From: Pseudoneurospora amorphoporcata
Lineage: Eukaryota; Ascomycota; Sordariomycetes; Sordariales; Sordariaceae
DNA: 38,937 nt
Direction of reading: 5' to 3'
Assembly: GCA_033297205.1 (NCBI GenBank)
Contig: MU859318.1
Span: 1-38,937 of the forward strand
This document shows positions 22,912 through 33,519 of this stretch, one piece after another (positions within the stretch are counted from its first letter, which is position 1; the number at the start of each line of letters is the position of its first letter). The notes beneath the pieces are model-generated. The model saw only the letters and a program-made list of their open reading frames with translations, searched no databases and had not been told where the DNA came from. A program made the translations under genes and the position numbers.

Positions 22912-24078
22912 ATGTCCGTTCCACTTCAGCACCGGGCTTCAGATAGCTCCGACGGCATCGACAGGATAGCCGAAGAGAAGCAAAAGCTCACCGTTAATGC
23001 GGCATCATCAACAAGAAAGCAGGATGCGCTGGGACTTGACGACGCCGACCGGCATTCTACCACAAACCGCTTCAAGACCTTCCGCTCAGCCTTCAAGTAC
23101 ATCCACCACCTCACACCCAAGCAGGTAGATGACTATATGCACTCGTATGTCATTTACAATCTTGACTGGGCCGACGAAGATGCCATGGTCAAGGAACTTG
23201 GCCCCGACTACCAGGCCAAGGTCGGCGAATGCTTAAAAGCTTACTACGGGATCATCAACCATCTCTGCGCCATGGGCGATGTCGAGAAGATGTATATCCC
23301 TCCCCACATGGACAAGAGGGCAAATGTCATTGAGAACCAGCTGCTTTACGAGAAGGCCGTCGCTCGTGCTATCGGCATGAAGGCCGGCGACAAGGTCCTC
23401 GACCTAGGATGTGGCCGAGGGCGCGTGGCCGCTCACATGGCCAGCATGACCGGCGCTACAATTACCGGTCTCAATATCGACCCCAACCAAGTTGCCCAGG
23501 CGCAAGAGTTCAACAACCAGAAGGGATTCAAGAACAACTTTGTACAACAAGACATGAACACGCTACCACTGCCCTTTGCCGACAACTCCTTCGACTGCTT
23601 TTACCAGATCCAAGCCCTCTCCTTGTGCAAGGACCTCCCAACGCTCTTCCGCGAAGTCTATCGCGTGCTTAAGCCAGGTGCCAAGGTCTCCCTTCTCGAC
23701 TGGGTCAGCCTGCCAGCCTACGACCCCAGCAACCCCGAACACCTTGCGCTCATGAGGCGCGTGAAGCCGCTGATCGGCGCCGTCGGCACACCAACACCCA
23801 AGAGCTTCGAGAAGGCGCTCGAGGATGCCGGATTCGTCGTCACGAAATCCGAGAACGCGAGCATCGACGGCCTGCAGGCGCCATTGATTGACCGGGTCGA
23901 CATTTACTTCCGCACCATGCGCCAGATCATTCTGGGCCTTGTGAAGATCAAGGTCCTGCCTCAGCACTTCAAGACGTTGATCAACAGGTTATGTCTGGAT
24001 GGACAGGCGTTTGTTAAGATGGATAGGATGCGTCTCATTACAACAAGCTACTGGCTTGTGGCGGAGAAGCCCCTTTGA
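22912..24078 (+). CDS. SAM-dependent methyltransferase of the Erg6/sterol 24-C-methyltransferase family, divergent
   Basis: A single-exon gene of 388 residues with its ATG at 22912. The SAM-binding motif I is VLDLGCGRGR at 162-171, followed by GATITGLNIDPNQVAQAQ, the acidic post-motif NNFVQQDMNTLPLPFADNSFD, and FREVYRVLKPGAKVSLLDWV. The C-terminal part (LIDRVDIYFRTMRQIILGL) resembles the sterol methyltransferase C-terminal domain with its hydrophobic helix. In classical Erg6 an aromatic Tyr-Glu-(Tyr/Phe)-Gly-Trp sterol-binding motif precedes the SAM fold; here the equivalent stretch reads YYGIINHLCAMGDVEKMYIPP and lacks it. It may therefore be a paralogue rather than the main ergosterol-pathway enzyme, with a related sterol or lipid substrate. 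Membership of the family is firm; the substrate is unknown. Confidence 0.85.
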   Translation: MSVPLQHRASDSSDGIDRIAEEKQKLTVNAASSTRKQDALGLDDADRHSTTNRFKTFRSAFKYIHHLTPKQVDDYMHSYVIYNLDWADEDAMVKELGPDYQAKVGECLKAYYGIINHLCAMGDVEKMYIPPHMDKRANVIENQLLYEKAVARAIGMKAGDKVLDLGCGRGRVAAHMASMTGATITGLNIDPNQVAQAQEFNNQKGFKNNFVQQDMNTLPLPFADNSFDCFYQIQALSLCKDLPTLFREVYRVLKPGAKVSLLDWVSLPAYDPSNPEHLALMRRVKPLIGAVGTPTPKSFEKALEDAGFVVTKSENASIDGLQAPLIDRVDIYFRTMRQIILGLVKIKVLPQHFKTLINRLCLDGQAFVKMDRMRLITTSYWLVAEKPL

Positions 24079-24710
24079 AGGATCGTTTGACGACAGATAC
24101 AATAACGACAAAGAGCCCGGCGCATGGTGATGGTTTCATAAAAGTTGTCGGCTTATGATACCGCTTGGCTTGGCCTTTTGCGATGGATATCCCCCCATTC
24201 GGTTCTTTTCTACAATAATCAATAATGCATGAGTGGGGTTTTTGGATGGATGATGAAGATAAATCATCTCTTGTACGTTGGCTATTGCATCTCACTCTTG
24301 TTTACTGCGCCACTTTTTTTTTTTTCGAACAGTAAGATATCCATAGAATTAGGCATTTTGGAATTTGAAGCAATCACAAACACTCAAGAAACACCTTTGC
24401 AGATAAGCTCCCGTTCGTTGCACCATGACACACTCTAGGCACCCAGATGTTACTTCTCTCATAACACAGATGTCGTTGAATATCTTGTTGGCAAGCCAAG
24501 CTCATGCCCTTGAACTAGTTCCGGTCCAAGGTGCCACAACAAAACAAACAGTTTGCGCCACCGTGAAACACCATGGCCGAAACAACCAGCATGCAGCACT
24601 CTTTTCGATAGAAGTTTAAACAACTCAAACAAAAATGCTACAAGAGTCGCAACGGGGCGAAGATCTGAAAGCGACTGAAATACAACAAGAAAAAAAAAGT
24701 CAAAAAGATG
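24079..24710. other. Intergenic region after the methyltransferase gene
   Basis: This is the 3' side of the methyltransferase gene and the downstream side of the minus-strand tRNA. It contains a T-run near 24308-24325. No gene is supported. Confidence 0.5.
24691..24707 (-). terminator. RNA polymerase III T-runs downstream of tRNA-Gln
   Basis: On the tRNA strand, runs of five T (24703-24707) and eight T (24691-24698) follow the tRNA 3' end within 20 nt, the usual Pol III termination signal. Confidence 0.75.
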
Positions 24711-24796
24711 AGGTCGTACCCGGAATCGAACCGGGGTTGCCGGAATGTTCTGAAGAGAATCAGAATCCGGAGTGATAACCGCTACACTATACAACC
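24711..24796 (-). tRNA. tRNA-Gln (anticodon CUG) with a 14-nt intron
   Basis: The acceptor stem pairs GGTTGTA with TACGACC (one U-G pair). The D stem is GTG/CAC, the anticodon stem CCGGA/TCCGG with loop TTCTGA plus T, and the T arm CCCGG-TTCGATT-CCGGG with discriminator T. The anticodon CTG reads CAG (Gln). A 14-nt intron at 24746-24759 lies directly 3' of position 37, the standard eukaryotic position, and its CAGAA can pair with the anticodon loop. The mature length is 72 nt before CCA addition. Pol III T-runs follow. Confidence 0.93.
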
Positions 24797-25726
24797 GTGC
24801 GTACCATGTTTGTTATTGGTTGAGAGATTACTCCTGACCTTGGCCTTATAACGTGCACTGCGTGCAATTGGGTTTTCTACCACAGGCCAACAACATCGGA
24901 CTACTACCGGTTTTTCTCACTCGATTTGGTTTTGCTCAAACAGGTGTAGCGCCGGGTATAACTTGTTTCGACCAATATGCTGGTGAGCTGATGCGGGTCG
25001 CAGGGTTTCTTGGATTCGATACAGTGACAGGATTGGTTTGAGTAAAAACAAATCGAGTGAGAAAAGCGGTACACGATTACACAAAACACACGACGTTTTC
25101 CAAACAACTAAGATAGTTGCGAGGCGAAAATAAAATCATAAAAGCTCACATACCAACTATACGGCCCAACGTTTGAAATCCCTCTTTAAAGAACTACCAT
25201 CCCGTCAGGCCACCCTTCCTACCACCGTCATCATCATGGCCATGCACTATGCCTGCAGATGGAAGAAGAAAAAAAAGAGTATGCACTATCCTGCAACATA
25301 CGTTCGATTTTCCAGGACAGTCTTCAGAGTCAGTAGCTTGTTGCAGATTGGTAAACGTCTTGCTTGTTTTGACCTGGTCGACATCAGTTTGGGGCTTGCT
25401 GGGAACATCCAGCGGAAACAGACACATTACTAAAGGTTAGATCTATGTGAGTGGCTGACATATAAAGATTCATCCCGAGATACAAAGCACAATTCAAGAG
25501 CATCTATCCCATTGCCATATCTTACAGAAGGGTGGGACATTCTTGACTACTATCATGTCAGTGAAAGGGAGAAAGCTCCCGTAGCGACGAAGAAGTTGTG
25601 TCCTCCGTTCATCATCGAAGGTCTTGCCTGTTTCATCTGCTGAACTGCGGATGTGATTACTGCGCCTTCTTGGATGTATGTAGCATCTAGAACTCTCCGA
25701 AGAGTGACAAACGAAAGAAAAAAAAA
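24797..25726. other. Intergenic region with a foldback repeat, between tRNA-Gln and the 25727 gene
   Basis: Besides the foldback at 24905-25071 (listed separately), there are small chance frames only. The DNA just upstream of 25727 contains an A-run. Confidence 0.5.
24905..25071. repeat. Long imperfect inverted repeat (foldback), 37-nt arms, 94-nt loop
   Basis: The left arm 24905-24941 (TACCGG...GCTCAAAC) and the right arm 25036-25071 are reverse complements apart from about three mismatches and one single-base gap. A 16-nt block (TTTTCTCACTCGATTT and its complement) is perfect. The loop is 24942-25035. A transcript from either strand would fold into a long hairpin. It lies about 110 bp from the 5' end of the tRNA-Gln gene. 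It could be a small transposon-derived foldback, a structured noncoding RNA or a milRNA-type precursor; the sequence alone does not say which. Confidence 0.85.
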
Positions 25727-27082
25727 ATGCATATATCCCACTCTCAGCCTTTGAGTCCCGATATGCAGCCATTTTCGCGCGTGAGACATTCTCAACCACT
25801 TAGACCATTAGACTTAGACACCCTCTCACAGACCACTGCATGGAAAAGCCATGGACAACAAGTTAAGCTCAAGGTTATGGACGCTCTGACCGATATGAGC
25901 GGTGTTGAGTTGTCGACGGCAGAGATCGATGCTGTAGTAGCCCTGTTGATGCTGCGCAGACATGACTCAAGCGCTTGTCGTCTTCTATCGTCATCATCAC
26001 CATCCATCCAGGTCACGGGCGACGGAAAAGGAGCAGCTTCAAGATCTGTGAGGAAGAAAGTTATAACGACCACACGAGAGTGTCCGCGCAACAAGAAAAT
26101 AGTTGATATTCAAGGAAAGGTTGTTGTGTCTCCTGTTTCGCAAGACCCTGATGGTAGGTCTTCCTGTCAGACATTCGCCTGCTGCTCCGGTTCAGGCCCT
26201 GGTACTGGCAAGTCCAACACTACCCAATATCAGGCAGAGAGTATCAAGGCCCCGTCGGCTCCTTCAACTGTCTCTCAATTGCCTCATAGCCAGATTTCTA
26301 AAGCAGGTCACCCCAAAGGCAGCAAGCTCTATCCGCAATCACGAGTGGCCAAGAAGAGGAAGTGTCTTCCAAATTCTTCTCAGCCTCCTCACCTGGCCAG
26401 CACACCACCCCCATCCACCCGGAAGGCCAACGTTATAGACGCATCATCGACAAACACCACCCCTCAAGAAACGCAACATAAAACAAGTACAACACTTCAC
26501 CCCCAAACAAGCACAAACCAAGAAGCACCAGCATCTCCTATCAAACCGACACTCATACTTACAGCAGCCCCTACCTCCCAGCGTCAAGATCAATCACAAA
26601 CAGAACCTCAATTACCCCCTCCTTCCCGATCTTACTCCAAACAACCCCAACACCTACCCCCATCCCATCTCAGAATCGCAACCTCAGCCCCAACTGCAAC
26701 AACCTCAATCCCAGCAGAGACAACTCCTACCACAAATCTAACAACAACAAAACCCCCCAAGAAAAAAAAGAAATACGGCACAGCCTACGAAGTCTCTCGC
26801 GCCCGCCAAATCCAAGCAACAGGCGTCCCCCGCCTTCCCGGTCCTTGCCACTCGTGCGCTCGGCGACAGAGACAACTTGATGAGGTGGCTGCTGCTGTTG
26901 CCGAGAGGCTGACGGGCACGGATCCGGGGCTGGGTACAATAGCAGGTATGGGACGTTTTGCAAGACCGCAGAGGGGGGATGAATTTTTGCCTTGTACGGT
27001 CTTGAGTAATGGTAACGGGGATGGGACTGGGCCGACGCCTTGTGCTAGGTGTAAGAGTATCAAGATGAAGTGTGAAGGTTAG
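25727..27082 (+). CDS. Unrecognised Ser/Thr/Pro-rich protein ending in a half Zn2Cys6-like motif
   Basis: An open frame of 451 codons from an ATG that directly follows an A-run. Residues about 80-370 are of low complexity, rich in Ser, Thr, Pro and Gln, with a basic AKKRKC near 207 and a KKKKKYG cluster near 345 that may direct the protein to the nucleus. The C-terminal 110 residues look folded: YEVSRARQIQATGVPRLPG, then CHSC (C374, C377), and the last residues contain C439-x2-C442-x6-C449 (CARCKSIKMKC) just before the stop. That spacing is the first half of a fungal Zn(II)2Cys6 cluster, but no second half follows. The chain ends CEG, and a GTTAGT directly after could be an intron donor, so the true C-terminus may extend further. 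Function unknown; DNA binding is only a guess. Confidence 0.65.
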   Translation: MHISHSQPLSPDMQPFSRVRHSQPLRPLDLDTLSQTTAWKSHGQQVKLKVMDALTDMSGVELSTAEIDAVVALLMLRRHDSSACRLLSSSSPSIQVTGDGKGAASRSVRKKVITTTRECPRNKKIVDIQGKVVVSPVSQDPDGRSSCQTFACCSGSGPGTGKSNTTQYQAESIKAPSAPSTVSQLPHSQISKAGHPKGSKLYPQSRVAKKRKCLPNSSQPPHLASTPPPSTRKANVIDASSTNTTPQETQHKTSTTLHPQTSTNQEAPASPIKPTLILTAAPTSQRQDQSQTEPQLPPPSRSYSKQPQHLPPSHLRIATSAPTATTSIPAETTPTTNLTTTKPPKKKKKYGTAYEVSRARQIQATGVPRLPGPCHSCARRQRQLDEVAAAVAERLTGTDPGLGTIAGMGRFARPQRGDEFLPCTVLSNGNGDGTGPTPCARCKSIKMKCEG

Positions 27083-28010
27083 TTTGGTGTATGTAATGGT
27101 GTGGCCCTTTTAGGTAGGCAGTTGAAAGGAATAGAAACAGGCAGCTGAAAGAGAGCGAGGAGATGTTTCTGCGCTTCGGTTATCTTGATTGTTGGGCTTC
27201 ACAAAGCCTGTACTTGGATGAAGAAGAGGGAGACCAGTGGTCAGCGTCACATCTCCCCTTCAAACTGTGGATGTTTTCATGATGACAAAAGCGTTGACTG
27301 TTCAGTTGTTCCGTCTCATGTGTCGTCTTTGTTCGCAAAGTGGATACTGTAGAAGGACTCATGCTGCCAGTTCGTGAGGTTGACTTCTCCTAAACCTACA
27401 AGAATGTTTTCTCGTATCCGCATATAGAATTGATTTCAGTATTGGCGGCATTCAAGCGCCAGAAGACCCCGTCCGTGGCAAATTAGACTTGCATTGATTT
27501 CAAGACTTCAGTCTTGTACGCGGTGTGGAACTCGGAGATCCAATCCCTTCCGTTGATCCGAGATTTACCCCTGAGATGTGTCTACGTCAACTACACCTAC
27601 ACAATTTAAAGCATGGCAGGAAGGGTTGATACCTAAAGTAAGCTCCAGGTCAGGGGGTCTTCGTCAACGATTATTCAGAATGTGCAATGCTGTTGCAGCC
27701 AGGAGGCATATGGGTGCAAGACACTAGTCTATGACTGTTCCGATTTGGGCCGAGCAAGGAAAACATGGCCATGATTCTCAAACCTTGTCCGATGCGAATG
27801 ATACACTCGTACGAAAGCAGCAAATAGGACTTTGACTCCAACGTGGTGGTTGTGGCAAAGGTATTCCATGGATCTCTGATAAACAAAGCAAACAAGCATA
27901 GCGCTCAGAAGCTATACCGTAGGTATCACATTAACTCTTTCCCATGCAGTAAAAGACTCCAAGCCCAACAACACAAAAACACACTTCCCCGACCCTTCCC
28001 AGTAGCCACC
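27083..28010. other. Convergent intergenic region; no gene seen
   Basis: This holds the 3' sides of the 25727 gene and the DUF1640 gene. If the upstream gene has a further exon it would lie at the left edge of this stretch. No convincing frame or RNA was found. Confidence 0.45.
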
Positions 28011-28949
28011 TCACATCAACAAACGCCAAGCACCAAGCAACAGCGCGGCAAAACCGGTGCAAACACCCATCAGCCACTGCAGCGTCTGGAACTTGACCTG
28101 CTCCAACTGCTGCCTCAGCGCCGCCACCTCCTGCTCGATCTTAGTTTCGGTCTCCTTGATCTTGAGCTCCTGCGACACGGCCTCCTCGCGGATGCGGCCC
28201 TTTTCGAGATTCAGGTCGAGCCGGACGCTAGCCTGGGTGCGACCGATCTCGTCGCGCAGCCGGCTATTGAGCTTGGCGATGTCGTTGGTCAGGCGCTCGT
28301 GGGCGGCCCGCGTGGAATTGGACTCGGTGCTGTCGGCCGACAGCAGTTCGCTGCGCAGCTTGGCAAAGTCGACTTTTTGCGTGTAGGTCGCTTTGGCGGC
28401 GTCTTCGCGGAGGACCATGGTTCGGGTCAGGTTTTGTATGCTGCTTAGAGGGAAGAGGAGTAGTAGTTAGTTACAGCTGAAGCGGAAAAAGGGGGGCCTG
28501 AAAGGGAAAGGCGACGTAGGTGGAGGCAGACAAGGGAAGCTTCACCTTTCTTCGATTACGTCGTTTAGGACTTTCATCATGGCTACCGATTGCTCTTCTG
28601 TGAACCCATCTCCTTGTAGTCGCTGGACGAACTTGAGCGTGTCGAAGTGGTGGTCGCGCCTTCGTGCCGCGGAAGCATGGAACGAGCGTCTTAAGGACGG
28701 GTTGCGCGCAATGGTGTTAAGGGACCGCGGCTTCAGATTGTTGTTCCTCGGTGCGGTACATTGGGCATGATCAGTCGACCGGCTTGAGTGGAAGGATCGC
28801 GAAGAGCAGAGGGGTTGCCATGTACGTGGTTGTTGCTCGTGAGCTTGTAGGAGGATGGAGGGAATCGTTCTGGGTACGTTGGGCGAAAGAGGAGCTTGCC
28901 AGCTCAATCGCGGGAGCAGGAATCGTGGGAGGGATTGCGCAGAGTTCAT
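28011..28949 (-). CDS. Mitochondrial DUF1640/CCDC90 (MCUR1-like) membrane protein, two exons
   Basis: The exons are 28949-28546 and 28440-28011, giving 277 residues; the 105-nt intron is GTGAAG...AAGCAG. The start ATG at 28949 opens a Ser/Arg/Pro-rich, acid-poor N-terminus (MNSAQSLPRFLLPRLSW) typical of a mitochondrial presequence. The family core begins HFDTLKFVQRLQGDGFTEEQ; the splice join gives NDVIEESIQNLTRTMVLRED, which is the conserved continuation. A long coiled coil follows (TYTQKVDFAKLRSELLSAD, then LNLEKGRIREEAVSQELKI), and a transmembrane helix lies at the end (LMGVCTGFAALLLGAWRLL). Relatives are yeast Fmp32/Put6 and Put7 and animal MCUR1/CCDC90B, inner-membrane proteins linked to calcium uniporter, proline metabolism and respiratory-chain assembly. 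The family is clear; the precise role in fungi is unsettled. Confidence 0.9.
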
Positions 28950-31034
28950 TGTCTTTGGCAGTTTGTCTTTTGGTACGTTGCTGAGAGGCGGCAAGTGGTG
29001 CGATCGAAGAGATATCGTGAGGAAACAAGGGTGGTTATGTTGTTGAAGGGGAGTACGGGAAGTTCTGGAGCTTCTGGGAGATTTGGAGCTGGGTATGATG
29101 TCGTTGCGGAACTTGGTCACCACGTCAGTCACCCTTTCAGATGGTCGGGATCTCGCCCGGCATTCGGAAGGGGCAGTGACATTGACGAGGTTCCCATGCG
29201 TCGCCCAATCTCCATAGTCGGACCCCACCCGCATTACTGAAGTTCGGGCGGATGTGGCGCTTGTTTCTGTGGCTGGTGTGCCTTGCATCTTTTCCGCCAA
29301 ACCCCACCTCGACTTGCGCTGGCAAGCCACAACCTACCAGTTTGCGACGTGCACGGTCCCAAAGGTCCCTTGCCTCCCGCCTGTCCATAAAAGAAGCCGA
29401 AAACTTTTTCGTTTTTGGACTTTTTTCTTCTTTTTTTCTCCAATTTTTACAACGCATTATATCACATTCTCGGAACTCAACTTGGATGCGAGGTCCCCGG
29501 ATTCACGTCCGGAGCTGACCCAGGACCAATTCATCGATTTCGAACAGAATGGAGAAAAGACACCAGTGAACAATCTTGGGTGCGGTGCTTTCCTTGCCCT
29601 TTGGGCAACAGTGGAAAGGGTCGCAATGATTGGGCGTACATACCTACGTTGATGTGCTTTATCATGATGTGATATGAGTGCTTGACTTCGATGAATGAGC
29701 GTGCCTTGCCATGCGTAGCGACATCCTTGATGTCCAAACTGCAAGGTCATGGAAAATCGAACAGACCGAATGCCTGTTCGTGTACACTTTATTGTACGGA
29801 GCACGTATGTGGATTGCGTCGCCGCTGTCATCACGATGGGGTTTGTACTTGCTTTGAGGGCTCGTAACTCGATGCATGCCGTCCATGAGAAGAACGAAAT
29901 GCGTCACAGCCCCGGCTGTTGACTGCTTACCGGTTACCGGTACCCTGTTGCGGCTCGGTGAAAGTCATGTTTATCCAGGCAGTTCATGTCACCTGTGTAG
30001 GTCTATAACATGTTCTTCATCGAGACACCGTCTCCCCCTCCTGCTGAGCCTCTAATTATCTCTTCCATCCCCGGGCTCTGAGAAGAGATAACAGCGGCAG
30101 TGCACTGTAGTTTTAAAACTTGCAACGATCAGAGTGCAATCCATCAAATGGAAACCTGGCCATGACAGGATCTGAGGACAGCAACGCAACCTGCCAAACG
30201 GAATGAAAGACACTGGAGGCTGGCCGCAGAGCCAGAAGGCCAGGACTTCCATTCCAACACACGTCCTATGTTCACTCGCTTGCCGTTTCTCTGCCATGGG
30301 CGATGTAAGGCTGTGTTCATTTCGGTTTTCACATCCCCCTAGATACATGTATGCAGCGTGGGCTGTTAGTCTACAGTTTGCAAGTCGTCTGAATACATGA
30401 TGCCAGTCGTGCTGTCATTCTACATGTTCGCAGGGAGCACGATGAACAATAAAGTATAGCAATCCATTGCCCCAGATGATATCATAGTTCGTAGTACCCA
30501 GGCACTTACCGACAGTGAGAGGGCAAAAAACACCTGTCGGAGTTGTGTTTCCTTGAACGCCAAATGTTTGCAGTCACAGCCTTGTGAGCCATACGGTTTA
30601 AGGAGAACACCTGAGAATTTACCATGTAATGAAACCTTTAATTTATTTCATGTATACATGAGGTATCGAGTGCTACAAGCTTCACTCTACTGCACGCTGC
30701 CTGGGCTCCTGAGTTTGCCCGGCCCGGCGTCCCTCGATGTGTCCCAAATTGTGTCTGGAAGGATCGGTCTTTCATGTCATCCATGCCATCCATCCATCCA
30801 TCTCTTCATATCAAAATCTATTTGCCAATATAACCATTCCTGAAGTAGTAACAATAACCCGGCCGGACTCCAAACAACGACGCGCCGTTTCTCTTGATCT
30901 TGAAAATGTTCGTCTCGTCGTGGAAGAATAAACACAATTTGGTTGGTAGCTCTGTTGCGTGACACTCGAACTGCCTCTTTGTTACTCGAGTCTGTGACGA
31001 TGGAATGACAGTCTGCATTCAATCATCCAGTTAC
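28950..31034. other. 2 kb intergenic region upstream of the DUF1640 gene; no gene supported
   Basis: An open frame around 29254-29652 begins at GTG and is crossed by a pyrimidine-rich stretch (29400-29445), so it is not convincing. A short (CCAT) repeat lies at 30786-30802. The 3' UTR of pyruvate carboxylase lies at the right edge. Confidence 0.45.
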
Positions 31035-33484
31035 TCATTTGTCGCCGGGCTTGACGATGCGGCAGACGAGGTCAGAGCCATCGACGGAGTCACCCTCGCG
31101 GACAGCAAGGGAGGAGACAACACCGTTGTGGGGAGCGGAGATGACCATTTCCTACATGACACAGATCAGTAATGTGCAAACTAAGGGTTAGGGTGGATAA
31201 CGTACCATCTTCATGGCGCTGAGAACGGCGAGAGGATCGCCCTTCTTGACCTCGGTACCGTCGTGGACGCGGAGCTCAACGAGGACACCGGCCATGGGGG
31301 CACCGACCTGGCTGGAGTCGGTAGGATCGGCCTTGGCCCTGCTGACGTTCTCGACTGACGCCTTCTTGTCGTCCACGGTAACCTGGCGGACCTCACCGTT
31401 CATCTCGTAGAACACCTCACGCTGGCCGGTGTTCTCAGAGAGAGGTCCGACAGCAAGGAGCTTGAGAATGAGGACCTTGCCCTTCTCGAGCTCGACGTGG
31501 AACTCCTCGCCGATCTCGGGCCTGGACAGGAAGTACTTGGTGGGAAGGACGGAGAGGTCACCGTACTTGGCCACGAACTTTTTGTAGTCCTCAAAGACCT
31601 TGGGGTACATGACGTAGCTGGCAACATCGCACTCGGTGACGCTGCCGAACTTGCGAGCAAGCTCCTTGCGGACCTTGGCGAAGTCGGTGGGCTCGAGGAA
31701 GAGACCCGGGCGGGCGTCGAGCTTGCGACGGCCACGGAGAGCCTTGGTACGGAGAGGCTCGGGGAAACCGCCGTAGGGCTGGCCCATCATACCCTCAAGG
31801 AACTCGAGGACGGAGCCGGGGAAGTCAAGCTCGCCAGCACGGGCCAAGACATCATCCTTGTTCAGCTTGTTGGAAACCATGAACTGAGCCAGGTCACCAA
31901 CGACCTTGGAGGTAGGGGTGACCTTGACGATGTCACCGAGGAGGTCGTTGGCCTGCTCGTAGGCCTTCTTGGTCTCGAGCCACTGGGAGCCGAGGCCAAG
32001 CTGGGCAGCCTGGAACATCATGTTGGTGAGCTGACCACCGGGGATCTCGTGCTCGTAAACCTCGGGGTCGGGACCAGTGAGGTGGGCCTCGAAGGGCGAG
32101 TAGAGGAGACGAAGCTGAGACCAGTAGGTGTCAAGAGCACGGACGTGCTGGACGTTGAGACCAGTGTCCTTGTCAGTGCCATCAAGCGAAGCAATGATGG
32201 CGTTGATGCTGGGCTGAGAGGTCATGCCAGACAAGCTGTCAGTGGCAGCATCAACGGCATCAGCACCAGCCATGGCGCAAGCAACCATGGAAGCGACACC
32301 GGTACCCGCGGAGTCGTGAGTGTGGACGTGGATGGGGAGGTCGGGGTACTTCTTGCGGATGGCGCCGATGAGGAGGGTGGCAGCGTGGGGCTTAAGAACA
32401 CCAGCCATATCCTTGATACCAAGGACATCAATGTCGAGAGCGACAAGCTCGTCAACGAGCTTGAGGTAGTACTCAAGGTTGTACTTCTTGCTAGGGTTAA
32501 GCATGTCACCGCTGTAGCAGACGGTACCCTCGCAAACACCGCCAGCCTTCTGGACAGCCTTGATACCAACCTCGAGCTGGTGGATGTCGTTGAGGGCATC
32601 GAAGACACGGAAGATATCGACACCGTTCTTCTTGGCCTGCTCGACGAAGTGCTCAATGGCGTTGTCGGGCAGAGAAGCGTAGGCAACACCGTTGGCGCCA
32701 CGGAGGAGCATCTGGAAGGGAATGTTGGGCACAAGCTTGCGCATCCTGCGGAGTCTGTCCCAAGGATCCTCATAGAGGAAACGCATGGCGACATCGAAGG
32801 TGGCACCACCCCAGCACTCTAAAGAGTAGAGGTTGTGGAGGGCGTGGCTGGTCTCCTTGGCAATGTTCAACAGATCGACGGTACGAACACGGGTGGCGAG
32901 GAGAGACTGATGGGCATCACGCCAGGTGGTGTCCATGAGAAGGCAGCCCTTGTAGTTGCGGACAGCCTTGGCGAAGGCCTTGGGGCCCTGCTCGAGAATG
33001 ATCTGGCGCCAGCCCTTGGTGCAAGGCTGGTTGACATCGATCTTCTTGCCGGAAGCATCATGGAGCTCAGGAATGATGATATCGCCCTTGAACTTGGGCT
33101 CACCGATCTGGCCCTTGATGCTGCTGCCGTTGACGGCGACATCACCGAGATAAGCAAGGAGCTTCTGAGCACGGTTCTGGCTGCCGACAAGGTCGAAGAG
33201 CGAAGGTGTATCATCAATGAAGGTAGTCCAGCAGTTGCCGTCGATGAAAGTCGGGTGAGTGAGGAGAGAAGCCAAGAAAGGAATGTTGGTCTTAACGCCG
33301 CGAATGCGGAATTCGATCAGAGCACGAAGCACCTTGCGGCGTGCAATTTCGTAGGTGGAACCGTGGCAAGTGGTCTTGACCAAAAGACTATCATAAACTT
33401 TTTCCGAAAAGTTAGTGAGACGACCAAGAGGTTGACCAAGAGGGTGATGACCAGGAGGTAAAATGACCAAAAGGCAAAAAAAAC

Positions 33485-33519
<35 letters not shown>

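Noticed and set aside
29254..29652. 132-codon plus-strand frame
   Set aside because: It starts at GTG and crosses a pyrimidine tract (29400-29445) that produces a poly-Phe run. The downstream part might be an exon, but no partner was found.
31497..32822. 441-codon plus-strand open frame
   Set aside because: It lies antisense to pyruvate carboxylase exon 10 and comes from the strong C-ending codon bias of that gene. No family motif.
33476..33517. Poly-A as the tail of a retroposed cDNA
   Set aside because: The A-run is on the strand opposite to the neighbouring zinc-finger coding region. No target-site duplication or intronless copy was found on the plus strand.
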